A stretch of 64,000 nt of DNA from Mesotoga prima MesG1.Ag.4.2 (GCF_000147715.2 NC_017934.1:186001-250000); one strand, 5' to 3'. Positions 18,205 through 27,435 are shown, numbered from the stretch's first letter. The notes: a model not told the origin generated them from the letters alone. A program made the numbers and translations.

Positions 18205-18919
18205 TACCCGTCACCTCCAGGAAGAGTTCTTCAAGGCTCCCCTGGCCTCGGAGCTTCCTAAGCTCTTCAACGGTGCCTACAAACTCAAGCTTTCCTTTGT
18301 TTATTATCCCTATCCTGTCGCAAATTCTTTCTGCCACTTCCATGACATGAGTGGAGAAGAATACCGTATTTCCTGCCTTCACGTGGTTTCTCATCATTTG
18401 TTTTAGAATGAATGCCGATTCCGGATCGAGGCCGACTATCGGTTCGTCCAGTATCCAGAGATCGGGATTATGGATCAATGCGGCAATTAGCGAAAGTTTC
18501 TGTTTCATCCCATGGGAGTAGGTGGATACTGGATCTTTGATTGCATCTGAGAGCTTGAAATTCTGCAGAAGCTTAGACGCCCTCTCGGCACGGGTCTTTG
18601 GTGGGACTTGAAACACATCTGAGATAAGGTTCAGATACTGAACACCCGTAATCTTGTCCATTACAAGTGGTTCATCTGCAACATAGCCTATCTTGGATTT
18701 TGCTTCAACAGGGTGAGCGACCACATCTATATCGTCTACTGAAATACTTCCTGATGTTGGCTGCAACAACCCGACGATCATCTTGATTGTCGTAGTCTTT
18801 CCGGCGCCGTTGGGCCCCAGGAAGCCAAAAATCTCCCCTTTGTTAACCGTCAATGAAATGCTGTCAACAGCCTTGACGCTTCCGCTGTAAATCTTTGTCA
18901 AATCTCTTATCTCAATCAC
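18161..18919 (-). CDS. ABC transporter ATP-binding protein (partner of the large permease)
   Basis: A 252-residue ATPase with Walker A GPNGAGKTTT, a weak signature (YSHGMKQKLS in place of LSGGQ), Walker B LWILDEPIVGLDP and the switch His in STHVME. This SHGMKQ type is usual for ABC-2 exporters. The GTG start at 18919 has GGAGG upstream. It lies 18 bases after the preceding ATPase stop and overlaps the permease, so it probably energises that permease. Confidence 0.9.
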   Translation of the reverse strand: MIEIRDLTKIYSGSVKAVDSISLTVNKGEIFGFLGPNGAGKTTTIKMIVGLLQPTSGSISVDDIDVVAHPVEAKSKIGYVADEPLVMDKITGVQYLNLISDVFQVPPKTRAERASKLLQNFKLSDAIKDPVSTYSHGMKQKLSLIAALIHNPDLWILDEPIVGLDPESAFILKQMMRNHVKAGNTVFFSTHVMEVAERICDRIGIINKGKLEFVGTVEELRKLRGQGSLEELFLEVTGSETENGDFAYLDAD

Positions 18920-18937
18920 TTTCCAAACCTCCTGTCC

Positions 18938-19810
18938 TCACAGGGCATTGCCATTTTCGCTCCTTACGAGGATCTGAAAAAACTCTTCCAGATCAGGGAT
19001 TGAAATGGCAGCTTCATCGTTCTTGTAGTATTCTTCGGTTGCTTCCGAGTATTCAACTATCATAGATAGCCTGTTTATCTCTTTTGCCACAGCGAGACAT
19101 CTTTCGGAACTCGGTTTTGTTTTGTCCTTCAGCGGCATTTTAATTATTCTGTACTTCTCTTTGATCCCATCAAGATTACCAGTGTACTTTATCTTTCCAC
19201 TAACCATGATCGAGAACTCATCGGCTATCTTTTCGACCTCTGGAATGACATGGGATGTGTAGATAACTGTCTTTCCGAGGATCACTTTCTCCCTTATCAG
19301 TTCAAGCGTATCGTCTCTCATTATTGGATCGAGGCCCCATGTCGGCTCGTCGAGGATGTATAGATCCGCATCTGTCGATAGAGCAACAGCGAGATAAAGA
19401 GCCGTCCTCATACCATTTGAAAACGTTCTGATCTTCTTCCTGTAGGGCAGCTTGTAGTTCTCAATCAGTTCTCGAGCCTGTTTTTCGTTGAATCTCGGAG
19501 AGATTCTGCTGCTCAGTCTAAGTGTTGATTCTATATCGAGGTTCTCGTAAAGATTCTTCTCCTCCGGAACGAACGAGATTCGCTCTCTGACTTCCTCTAT
19601 TGGTCTGCCAAAAACCTCAACTGAGCCGGAATACTTTACCAGGCCGAGTATAGATTTCAAAACGGTGGTCTTTCCCGCTCCGTTTGGACCTAGCAGGGCA
19701 TATATTCGCTGGTTTTCAACATCTACATCTATTCCGCGGACAGCCTTCACATTTCCACTGTAAGTTTTTTGGAGATTTCTGATTCTTAGAGTCAATTGAT
19801 CTCTTTCCAT
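18938..19810 (-). CDS. ABC transporter ATP-binding protein (YtrB-like)
   Basis: A 290-residue ATPase with Walker A GPNGAGKTTV, the signature region FSNGMRTALYLAVAL, Walker B LYILDEPTWGLDP and H-switch TSHVIPEV, then a ~75-residue C-terminal extension. It overlaps the GntR regulator gene by 19 bases, the classic arrangement in YtrA-type operons. It is closely similar in style (LKSILGLV, ERISFVPE) to the ATPase at 23525, a paralogue. Its membrane partner is not obvious: the only permease in this operon is shared with the second ATPase. Confidence 0.88.
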   Translation of the reverse strand: MERDQLTLRIRNLQKTYSGNVKAVRGIDVDVENQRIYALLGPNGAGKTTVLKSILGLVKYSGSVEVFGRPIEEVRERISFVPEEKNLYENLDIESTLRLSSRISPRFNEKQARELIENYKLPYRKKIRTFSNGMRTALYLAVALSTDADLYILDEPTWGLDPIMRDDTLELIREKVILGKTVIYTSHVIPEVEKIADEFSIMVSGKIKYTGNLDGIKEKYRIIKMPLKDKTKPSSERCLAVAKEINRLSMIVEYSEATEEYYKNDEAAISIPDLEEFFQILVRSENGNAL

Positions 19811-20166
19811 ATCTTCTCAATCACCTCCAGGAGCCTCTCCAGAGAGATTCCCGATTTCTTCATGCGTAGTAGGGGCTCCCTTAGTTCAGCAGAGAGATTT
19901 TCAAAGACAGAGTCTCTGACCTGATCTCTGTTACTGACTACTATATACCCCAATCCCTGTCTCGCCATGATTATGCCTTCCATTTCTAGTTCCCTGTAGG
20001 CCCTGGCGACAGTGTTGGGATTCACCCTTATTTGGGAGGCCATTTCACGGATTGAGGGAAGAGTATCCCCTTCCTTAAGTCTCTCCTTAAGGATCTCTTC
20101 CCTCACCCCCCTCTTGATTTGATCATATATTGGTAACGGGGACCTTATGTCGATGTCAAACCACAC
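19792..20166 (-). CDS. GntR-family regulator, YtrA type
   Basis: A 124-residue protein with an N-terminal winged helix (PLPIYDQIKRGVREEI... LPSIREMASQIRVNPNTVARAYRELEMEGII) and only a short helical tail, as in the YtrA subfamily that represses its own ABC operon. The GTG start at 20166 has AAGGTG upstream. Only about 40 bases of unique sequence separate it from a family E repeat, so its promoter must be within or beyond the repeat. Ligand unknown. A plausible operator for this type of protein lies in the promoter of the other ABC operon (24407-24431). Confidence 0.9.
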   Translation of the reverse strand: MWFDIDIRSPLPIYDQIKRGVREEILKERLKEGDTLPSIREMASQIRVNPNTVARAYRELEMEGIIMARQGLGYIVVSNRDQVRDSVFENLSAELREPLLRMKKSGISLERLLEVIEKIWKEIN

Positions 20167-20204
20167 ATTATCACCTTCTGTATTGCCTCAGCCATGTTAG
20201 TGAC

Positions 20205-20298
20205 GCTTCTCGGTGAACGGAGAACCTTTCAACGGCAAACCTCTTTCTCTTGCTCTTACGAACCCCCTACCTGCTGTTACCGACCACGTTTTCTGAAA
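20205..20298 (+). repeat. Family E repeat between the GntR gene and the hydrolase gene
   Basis: Runs from CGGTGAACGGAGAACC to GACCACGTTTTCTG and ends 3 bases from the stop codon of the minus-strand hydrolase gene. It is in the same orientation relative to a gene 3' end as at 848 and 16533. Confidence 0.75.
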
Positions 20299-20300
20299 AG

Positions 20301-21914
20301 TCACTCCAACTCCTTAATCCATTCGACAATCAGGTCAATCAATTCAGCGGAGACATAACCTGGCCTGTTATATTCTTCAACGCTCTTTATCTTTCCGTTT
20401 GTTTCCATGAAGAGATGATTCAAGCCTTCAAGCAATTCGAGTGTGACATTGGGCCTGTCTCCAAGTTCCTCGACAAAGATGTCGAAGTAGTGTTTGGGGC
20501 TCTGAAAATCCAGTTCGGCATTTGCAATCAATACAGGTAGCTCAGTTTTCTCCAGTACAGGCATACAGAAATATCTGTCGAGGCTGTAGTAGTATGCTGC
20601 TGTAAGCCCTGGGGATAGCTCCGTTTCTTCAGGGATTTCTCCATTCAGTAACTGAGTGAAGAACTCGATTGTCTGAGCTTTCTGTTCTTCCGTCATTTGA
20701 TCGCCGGCTAGATCGAGATTCTGATCCAAACTTATTTGAGCGAGTTTGACTGGAGAACCGGCAAGAACTACGACACCATCGACTCCAGCCTCTTCAGCAA
20801 TCCATGGAGCGACCATTCCACCCATAGAATGTCCGACGAGGTAAATCCCGCTGAACTGGGGAATTGACTTCATCTGTTCGATGACGACCAGAGCGTCGTC
20901 CACGTATTCCGCTTCGGCAGTGGTTCCGATTTCATCCATTTTATCCGGGTAGACCAGGTACTTCTTCGGATATCTAAGCGTCGCAATTCCCTTCGATGCA
21001 AGTCCCACTGCGATGTCTCTGTAAGGCTTGTTCGGGCCCAAAGTTCCATCGATGTCGAGTGTTCCCGATCCCTGCAATATGATCACCAACGGGTATGATT
21101 CCAGACCATTAGGGACCATAAGTTTTGCAGGAAGATAGTATGGTTCCTTGCCTACGGTGATATCTTGTTCCGTGTAGGCTGAAGGGTCGGCATAATCGGG
21201 TAACTCCCTTTCAGAATATGCTGATTGACGGAAATAGAACCCCGCCACCTTTTCGTCCTTATCGAGAGTGACTGTAATGTCAAAGATTCCATTTGCAAAC
21301 CTGCATGCCAGAACAAAGGAGATCATTCCGTCACTCTTTGATGATTCCAGATTCAGGACTTCTTCGAACTCACCGGCCATGCTGACAATATTCGCATATG
21401 CCCCTTTTAAAGCCTCAGGGCTTAGACTTGCCTTAACCTGCTCGGTCTGAAGCTCGAAGATCTCTTCGAATTTTCCAGAGAAGAATCCATTTATATAGGT
21501 GTCGACTACTTCATTTCCGGTTTCAATCATTACTGTCTCCGTTTCGGGCTCCACGTAAGAAGATGGCCTAATGAAGAATCCTGCCACCTTTTCTTCGGCG
21601 TCCAGAGTAATTATCACATCGAATATTCCCGCCTTGAATTCGCAGGCAAATAAGTATGACACAAGATCGCCTTGAGGTACTTCGTTTATGTCTAGGACCC
21701 GGAGGAAGTCACCAACCTGCATCCGCAATTGCCCTCTGAGATTTCTCATGGCGGAAAGCGGTTGCGCCTTCTTCATCTCGGCATTCTGCAACTCATAAGC
21801 TTCGGGATATTTCCCGTTGAAGAAACTGTTGAAGTACTGTTCCGCTACATCAATCGAAGCGAAAGATAGAACCGATGCAATTAAAACCGTACTAACTAGA
21901 ATCCTTCTAAACAT
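20301..21914 (-). CDS. Secreted alpha/beta hydrolase with duplicated N-terminal DUF3887-like domain
   Basis: A 537-residue protein with a signal peptide (MFRRILVSTVLIASVLSFA). Two homologous ~95-residue domains follow (about 22-120 and 135-235), each beginning Y(F/I)N(S/G)FF.GK and ending KVAGF(F/Y)(I/F)R.S(S/A)Y, as in DUF3887. The C-terminal alpha/beta hydrolase domain has the nucleophile in GHSMGG, an acid in NAELDFQ and a His in GLNHLF. Such proteins act outside the membrane as esterases or peptidases of unknown substrate. The ATG has AAGGAGGAAG upstream. Monocistronic by context. Two copies of the N-terminal domain are unusual; most relatives that I know have one. Confidence 0.85.
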   Translation of the reverse strand: MFRRILVSTVLIASVLSFASIDVAEQYFNSFFNGKYPEAYELQNAEMKKAQPLSAMRNLRGQLRMQVGDFLRVLDINEVPQGDLVSYLFACEFKAGIFDVIITLDAEEKVAGFFIRPSSYVEPETETVMIETGNEVVDTYINGFFSGKFEEIFELQTEQVKASLSPEALKGAYANIVSMAGEFEEVLNLESSKSDGMISFVLACRFANGIFDITVTLDKDEKVAGFYFRQSAYSERELPDYADPSAYTEQDITVGKEPYYLPAKLMVPNGLESYPLVIILQGSGTLDIDGTLGPNKPYRDIAVGLASKGIATLRYPKKYLVYPDKMDEIGTTAEAEYVDDALVVIEQMKSIPQFSGIYLVGHSMGGMVAPWIAEEAGVDGVVVLAGSPVKLAQISLDQNLDLAGDQMTEEQKAQTIEFFTQLLNGEIPEETELSPGLTAAYYYSLDRYFCMPVLEKTELPVLIANAELDFQSPKHYFDIFVEELGDRPNVTLELLEGLNHLFMETNGKIKSVEEYNRPGYVSAELIDLIVEWIKELE

Positions 21915-22077
21915 TTTTCTTCCTCCTTAACAATTAGCTACAGTACGTTCTCTTTTAATGGTCAAGATCGATGTTTACCGCCAGTTCGGTGTTGACCGGC
22001 TCCCTTCACAGACAAAGAAGAGCAGATAGATGCTTTAAAGAGCCGTCCTTCGTTGATCATGTACACGCCCTTGGACT

Positions 22078-22610
22078 AGATCGAAAACCAGATCCCGGAT
22101 CAAGTTCGGGATGACAGTGTTAGGTAATTACGATATCGTCATATCCCGTCAAGCAAAAAAAACCGTCCTTAGTCCAAAAGCATGGACCCGTCCTTCGAAA
22201 GAGCCGCTGTGCGCTTAAGAGCAAAAACCCGCTGACCGCTTTAAAGAAACCTCCCTTCGAGATCATGGACCCGTCCTTCGATTGGATCGGAGAGCAGATC
22301 CCGAAACAAGTTCGGGATGACGTCCTCACTAGCGCTGATAATTCTGAGCGGTTCAGGCTGCTTTTGTTCGCCAAACCCTAGACCCTAGACCCAATACCCG
22401 CTGTCATCTGAACTTGTTTCAACTTCTAAACGCCTTTCGCAAAAACGTCATATCGCGTCATGCTGAACTTGTTTCAGCATCTTGAGCTTCCTCATCGAGA
22501 TCCCGGATCAAGTCCGGGATGACAGTGTTAGGTGATTGTGAATATGTCACATCGCGTCATTCTGAACTTGTTTCAGAATCTTGAGCTTCCTCTTTCTCAG
22601 ATCTTGGCTT
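22078..22610. repeat. Gene-free repeat cluster (B, C, D)
   Basis: The whole gap 21915-22764 lacks a gene. Family B copies lie near 22090, 22302 and 22500. Family D blocks run about 22160-22285. Family C hairpins lie near 22458-22480 and 22558-22580. Nothing recognisable is seen at 22611-22764. Confidence 0.75.
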
Positions 22611-22764
22611 TAGAGAACTACGGATCATTGACCTTCAACTCCGTGACTTCACAGCGCCTGGCAAACAGCAATAGTTAGTTTCACTCGCGAAGAGTTCATC
22701 TCCTGTGTTTGTGTAGCTGGTTTGCTATTCTCCGTTCTTCATTCTGCCAGGAACGGTATGTTTC

Positions 22765-23535
22765 TCATACTTCTTTCTTTTCAAAGACCTTGTAATCAAT
22801 TACGGTTAGCAGTACTGTCGCTGCCAGCAATGAGACTAGATAGATCCAGTCGATAGTTCCCTTCTGAGCCACACTCGATCCCAGTATAAAAGGATAGGGA
22901 TTCAGCCAGGAGAGTGCGTCAATCATGCCGAGTATTGGCAATCCTAGGACTATCAATATTCCGGCGACAACTGGTTTAACCTGATCTCTACTCATTATAG
23001 AAATCATCGTAAATAATGAGTAGAAGAATGAGGCTCCCACCAGCTGCTGGAGCAGCACCTTCAGTGTATCGCCAAACGCCGTGCTGTAACCGGCGAGATT
23101 CATCGCTATTGGACCGAGCAAGGACAGGACAGTGGTTATTATCAGTAAGGCTCCGAGCCCCGCCAGATACTTCGTCCTGAAAACTTCGTTCCTATTCTTT
23201 CTAGAAAGCAGGAAGTAGATCGTCTTCTTGTCGAATTCCTTAGCAAATATGGGGAAGGCGATTAGCAGAACGACGAAGGGAAGGAACTGCCCGTAGTTCT
23301 TTCCGTGCCACTGACTCAACAGATAGTAGTTGTCGTCATTAAGTCTCGTGAGACCGGAAACGTCACCCATAAGGCTCTTAAGAAAATCAGGCATCTCTTC
23401 GAGTTGAGCGGTCATTTCTTCCATCATCTGTGCTGCATAAGGTCTTAGAGCAACAGTTATTACCAATGAGACCAGCAAAACGATGAACATGATTATTACT
23501 CTCAATTTCATTTCATGAATTTCTTTATAGAACAT
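22765..23535 (-). CDS. ABC-2 type export permease (small form)
   Basis: A 256-residue membrane protein with six hydrophobic segments, a periplasmic loop after TM1 (about residues 33-75, rich in Met and Glu) and the motif AFPIFAKEFDKKTIYFLLSRKNRNEVFRTKYLAGL typical of ABC-2 permeases. The start overlaps the ATPase gene by 11 bases. Two copies would form the channel with the ATPase dimer. Substrate unknown. Confidence 0.85.
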   Translation of the reverse strand: MFYKEIHEMKLRVIIMFIVLLVSLVITVALRPYAAQMMEEMTAQLEEMPDFLKSLMGDVSGLTRLNDDNYYLLSQWHGKNYGQFLPFVVLLIAFPIFAKEFDKKTIYFLLSRKNRNEVFRTKYLAGLGALLIITTVLSLLGPIAMNLAGYSTAFGDTLKVLLQQLVGASFFYSLFTMISIMSRDQVKPVVAGILIVLGLPILGMIDALSWLNPYPFILGSSVAQKGTIDWIYLVSLLAATVLLTVIDYKVFEKKEV

Positions 23536-24379
23536 GCTTATTCCCCCTTACTATAGTCCCGAAGAAGGATTCAAGATTAACCTCTTCTCTTTTTGATCCC
23601 TCTATCTCCTTCAGTCTCGCAATCTCTTTAGGGTTATCGGTGAGAACTTTCAATACATTTGCCTCCTTAACAACGGCAGTGAAGTCATTCTTATCGATTG
23701 CCGTTCTCAAAGGAAGAGAGTAAAGAGCAAACCTTCCGTCCAATCCCTTCATTTCTCCTGTGTAGAGAATTACGCCTTTGTACATGATCGAAAAGACATC
23801 GGCTATCTTCTCCACCTCCGGAATAATGTGTGAGGTGTAGAGAACTGTCTTCCCCCTTTCTGATAACGCGCTTATCATCTCCAGCACTTCGTCTCTCCTC
23901 AAAGGATCGAGGCCCCAGGTTGGTTCGTCGAAGATGAAGATATCGGCATCCTGAGCCATTGCGATTGCCAGATAAGTAGATGTCTTCATGCCGTGAGAGA
24001 AAGCAGATATCTTCTTATTGATCGGTAGATCAAAGTCCTTCATCTGTTTAGCGGCCTTTTCTGCGGAGAAATTGCCCATGAGCATTGAACACATCTTAAT
24101 TGCCTTTTCCGGAGTCAGGCTGTCATAGAAGCTTTTGTCTTCTGGGACGAATGATATTCTCTCCCGGGCGACATCGATTTTCTCTCCAAGGATCGTTATC
24201 TCTCCTGAATAATGAACAAGGCCAAGAATTGATTTTAGAGTTGTGGTCTTTCCGGCACCGTTAGGTCCCAAGAGAGCGTTGACTTTTCCGGGTACAAGGG
24301 AGAGATTTATCCCTTTTACAGCCTCGAAATTTCCGTAGGTCTTTCTGAGGTTCTTAACTTTGATCGCTTCGTCTAACAT
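23525..24379 (-). CDS. ABC transporter ATP-binding protein
   Basis: About 284 residues. Walker A GPNGAGKTTT, signature region FSHGMKTSTYLAIAM, Walker B IFIFDEPTWGLDP, H-switch TSHIIPEV, then a C-terminal extension as in the paralogue at 18938. I prefer the ATG at 24379 because AGGAG stands 8 bases upstream; the in-frame GTG at 24388 would leave no room for it. It is the first gene of a two-gene operon with the permease at 22765, driven by a promoter that holds a dyad. The operon is divergent from the interrupted hydrolase gene. Confidence 0.9.
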   Translation of the reverse strand: MLDEAIKVKNLRKTYGNFEAVKGINLSLVPGKVNALLGPNGAGKTTTLKSILGLVHYSGEITILGEKIDVARERISFVPEDKSFYDSLTPEKAIKMCSMLMGNFSAEKAAKQMKDFDLPINKKISAFSHGMKTSTYLAIAMAQDADIFIFDEPTWGLDPLRRDEVLEMISALSERGKTVLYTSHIIPEVEKIADVFSIMYKGVILYTGEMKGLDGRFALYSLPLRTAIDKNDFTAVVKEANVLKVLTDNPKEIARLKEIEGSKREEVNLESFFGTIVRGNKHVL

Positions 24380-24406
24380 AGAATTCACTCCTCACTGACT
24401 ATCTTA

Positions 24407-24441
24407 ACTGTACTATATCAACTAGCACAGTTGGTTGTCAA
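24407..24441 (-). promoter_or_regulatory. Promoter with overlapping dyad operator for the ABC operon
   Basis: Minus strand: -35 TTGACA (24441-24436), 18-base spacer, -10 TATAGT (24417-24412). A dyad ACTGTACTA-n7-TAGCACAGT (24407-24431, 8 of 9 paired) covers the -10 and most of the spacer, so a bound dimer would block RNA polymerase. The GT...AC symmetry fits GntR/YtrA-type sites; the regulator at 19792 is the nearest candidate. Confidence 0.6.
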
Positions 24442-24569
24442 TGGGGGTGCGCTGAATTTTTTTGTTTTTTCCAATCATTCTTCAATATAGAAGTCAGAAA
24501 GTGCCCCTAATGTACATATTGCTGTCTTTAGAGAAGCGAGAGATAAGGCCATCAAAACACAGAAAGGGA

Positions 24570-24678
24570 ATGTTTGCAACGAAGAGACTTCCAATGTGCG
24601 CTCTTTTCTTCGTCTTGCTGACTGTCGCTTCGATCGGGTGCACCGGGTTCAGAGTGATTTCGAAAGATGGTGCTATTG
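24570..24678 (+). pseudogene. Choloylglycine hydrolase-type gene, 5' part, split by an IS
   Basis: Encodes a signal peptide (MFATKRLPMCALFFVLLTVASIG) followed by CTGFRVISKDGAI. In choloylglycine hydrolases and penicillin V acylases the mature protein begins with this Cys, the N-terminal nucleophile, and KDG followed by RTLE is the usual continuation. The IS at 24679 interrupts after ...GCTATTG; the gene resumes at 26503. The cleavage site could also be read as a lipobox (SIGC), but the family context favours the catalytic Cys. The ribosome site (AAAGG) is weak and close to the ATG. Confidence 0.75.
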
Positions 24679-24807
24679 CTCAACTTTGACAGCAAAAGAG
24701 AATAAATGGTGGGAATAAGTTCTGAAAGGTGCATAAGTTCGTGGTAGATATTTGAATCGTTTTTGAAATGCGGTGCCATGTGGGTTTGCTTGTCACTTTG
24801 TTATTAC

Positions 24808-24837
24808 TTGACTTGTCGTTAGTTTTAGTGATATAAT
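24808..24837 (+). promoter_or_regulatory. IS transposase promoter
   Basis: -35 TTGACT (24808-24813), 18-base spacer, -10 TATAAT (24832-24837). The start codon follows at 24847, so the transcript would be almost leaderless, with only AGGTG before the ATG. Confidence 0.6.
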
Positions 24838-24846
24838 ATAGGTGCC

Positions 24847-26418
24847 ATGTTTCTTAGACTGAAGCACTTCAAAAACAAGGACGGTTCCACCAGGAGTTAC
24901 CTGCAGCTCGTAGAGAATATACGAGTGGGGAATAAGACTAGACAGAAAGTTCTGGTTAATCTGGGGAGGGTAGATGATCTTCAGAACAGCGGCCAGATAG
25001 ATAGGCTTATTGAAAGTCTGAGGAACTTCTCGACGAAAGAGTGGATTAGGAAAGAAGCCCTTAATGTGAATCAAACCTATCTGTGGGGACCTGTTGTTAT
25101 CTTCGAGCAGTTATGGAAGGAACTTGGTATTGAAAGAGTATTGAGGAGACTGCTGGGAGATACGGATGCCGTTAGCGATTACGTTGAGGCTATATTCGCT
25201 ATGGTACTTAACAGACTTGTCGAACCGAGATCGAAGAGAGGAGTAGACAAGTGGGTAGCCAAGGTTTACAGACCTGAGTTCGAGCAGCTGAGTCTTCAGC
25301 ATTACTACCGTGGACTGGATTATCTCGAGAAGTTCAAGGAAGAGGTGGAGGAAGAGCTATTCAGTAATGTGAAGACTCTCTTCAACTTGAATCTCGATCT
25401 AGTCTTCTGGGATACAACGAGCACGTACTTCCAGGGAGAAGGACCTGAACTTTCAATGTATGGTCGTTCCAAGGATCACAGGTCTGATTGCAAGCAAGTG
25501 ATGATAGGTGTACTAATGACGAAGGATGGTTTCCCCGTTGCTCACCAAGTCTTCCCCGGAAACACAGCTGACATAGATACCTTCAAGATAGCTCTTGAGG
25601 ATATACGAAGAAGATTCAACATAGACAGGGTTATAGTGGTAGCCGATAGAGGAATGATAAGCAATGGACTCATTGAGGAGATAGATAAGGCCGGGCTTTC
25701 ATACATATTCGGAGTGAAGATGAGAAGAAGCAAGAGAGTTGAAGCGGTATTGAATCAGCCCGGTGATTACGAAGAAGTGGAAGAGAATCTGAAGGTAAAG
25801 GAAGTTCTGCATGAGGGGGAGAGATACGTAATCTGTTTCAATCCATTTCAAGCAGAAAGAGACAGAATAAAGAGAGAAGAGATAGTGAAGAACCTTACGA
25901 AGAAACTTAAACAGGGGCCAAAGAGTCTTGTAGGAAACAGAGGATACAGAAGATATCTGAGTATGCAGAAAACAGATGTGAAGATAGACCAGGAAAAGAT
26001 GGCCTCGGAAATCAAATACGATGGCAAATACGTTCTAAGAACGAACGCAAAACTAACCAATAGAGAGGTTGCTCAATCATACAAGTTACTGTGGAAAGTA
26101 GAGAGGGCCTTCAGGGAACTGAAGAGCGGACTCGATCTTCGCCCCATATACCATTACACAGACACGAGGGTGAAGGGACACATAATGATCTGTTTCCTTG
26201 CACTTGTAATGGAGACTGCCTTATGCAGAAAGCTGAAAGAGATTGGAAGTACTTTCTCTTACGCAGAAATACTCGAAGACTTGACAGAGATAAGAGCAGT
26301 TGAGATAACGGTAGAAAACAAACACTTTCTTGCAAGGACTGAAACTATGGGCAATGCTTACGACGCTTTCAAAGCACTCAAAATAAGACCGCCGGATCTA
26401 CTCAAAGAGATTGCATAA
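24847..26418 (+). CDS. IS1634-family DDE transposase
   Basis: A 523-residue protein. The family N-terminus (FLRLKHFKNKDGSTRSYLQLVENIRV...KVLVNLGRVDDL) is followed by the DDE catalytic core: D in FWDTTSTYF, D in VVADRGM, E in LLWKVERAFRELKSGLDLRPIYH. The Y.R.E.K-like motif of IS4-related enzymes is present. The frame is intact with perfect ends around it, so the element may still move. The transposase reads in the same direction as the gene it interrupts. Confidence 0.93.
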   Translation: MFLRLKHFKNKDGSTRSYLQLVENIRVGNKTRQKVLVNLGRVDDLQNSGQIDRLIESLRNFSTKEWIRKEALNVNQTYLWGPVVIFEQLWKELGIERVLRRLLGDTDAVSDYVEAIFAMVLNRLVEPRSKRGVDKWVAKVYRPEFEQLSLQHYYRGLDYLEKFKEEVEEELFSNVKTLFNLNLDLVFWDTTSTYFQGEGPELSMYGRSKDHRSDCKQVMIGVLMTKDGFPVAHQVFPGNTADIDTFKIALEDIRRRFNIDRVIVVADRGMISNGLIEEIDKAGLSYIFGVKMRRSKRVEAVLNQPGDYEEVEENLKVKEVLHEGERYVICFNPFQAERDRIKREEIVKNLTKKLKQGPKSLVGNRGYRRYLSMQKTDVKIDQEKMASEIKYDGKYVLRTNAKLTNREVAQSYKLLWKVERAFRELKSGLDLRPIYHYTDTRVKGHIMICFLALVMETALCRKLKEIGSTFSYAEILEDLTEIRAVEITVENKHFLARTETMGNAYDAFKALKIRPPDLLKEIA

Positions 26419-26502
26419 TAGACCACTGTGGTGGTACGTCTGTTTTTCTTTTCATTTTTCCCTTGTTTAGCTGTTTTCAGATTTCTTGCTGTCAAAGTTG
26501 AG

Positions 26503-27435
26503 ATTGTTGCTGCAAGGACTCTCGAGTTCGAATTCGATCTTGGAAGCAAGATTGTCGTTGCACCCAGAGACACTTTTATGACTGCACTTACGACGGGTTG
26601 GGAGGGCCTGAGCTGGAACGTGAAGTACGGTTACGTTGGGGCCAACTCCCTTGGTATGGATCTGGTTGCAGATGGAATAAACCAAGTCGGTCTCGCGTGC
26701 GGAGGATTCTACTTTACGGGCTGTGCCGGGCATCAGCCGCTCGAAAAAGACCTCTACAAGTCAACCATATCTCATTATGATGTGATAGGCTGGATCCTTG
26801 AAAACTTCGCAACGGTGGAAGAAGTAAAATCGGCGCTAGATGATATCCGGGTGTACGGGCTTACCATTATGATAACGGAGTCTACTATGATGCCCCTTCA
26901 CTATATTGTCTATGATGCGCATGGCGGATGCATTGTAATAGAATACGTTGATGGTGAGCTGAACATTCATGAAAATCCGCTTGGAGTAATTACAAACAAT
27001 CCCACATTCGACTGGCATCTTCAGAATCTCTCAAACTACGTAAACCTGACTCCCGCAAACATCAAGAGTTCAAAGTTAGGTGATTTTGAAATTAGGGCAA
27101 CGGGAAATGGAACTGGATTGCTTGGGCTTCCTGGGGACAACACATCTCCAAGCCGATTTGTGAGGGCCGCCTTCTATTCTCACGGAGAAGTGAAACCGGC
27201 TAATGCTGAATCGGCCGTCACACTAGCATGGCATATCCTCAACGCTCAGGATATTCCTGAAGGCCTCGTAGTCAATGAAGAGCTCGGAATAGTAATTTCA
27301 AGAGACATAGCTTACTGGTCGGCAGTAACGGATTTGACCAACAGAGTCTACTATTACAGAACTTACGAGGACTTGAACATAAGAAAAGTAGAGCTTGATA
27401 GAATTGATTTCTCAAGCGGGAACAAAAAATTTTAG
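26503..27435 (+). pseudogene. Choloylglycine hydrolase / penicillin V acylase-type gene, 3' part
   Basis: About 310 codons of the Ntn-hydrolase domain continue the 24570 fragment: RTLEFEFDLGSKIVVAPR, then NSLGMDLVADGINQVGLACGGFYF, LCCGAT-type sequence replaced by WILENFATVEEVKSAL, and TNNPTFDWHLQNLSNY, the conserved Asn/Trp region of the family. Rejoined length is about 345 residues, normal for linear-amide C-N hydrolases of this family. The open frame begins inside the IS end, but without the nucleophile Cys and signal peptide that product would be inactive. Substrate (bile salt, acyl-homoserine lactone or other amide) cannot be told. Confidence 0.8.

Larger units (their letters stand above)
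24679..26502 (+). mobile_element. IS1634-like insertion sequence (1824 bp)
   Basis: Perfect 17-bp terminal inverted repeats CTCAACTTTGACAGCAA (24679-24695) and its complement (26486-26502) flank one transposase gene. Both sides carry the 4-bp target duplication ATTG (24675-24678 and 26503-26506). Removing the element and one ATTG rejoins the host gene in frame (...KDGAI-VAARTLEFEF...). Confidence 0.93.
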
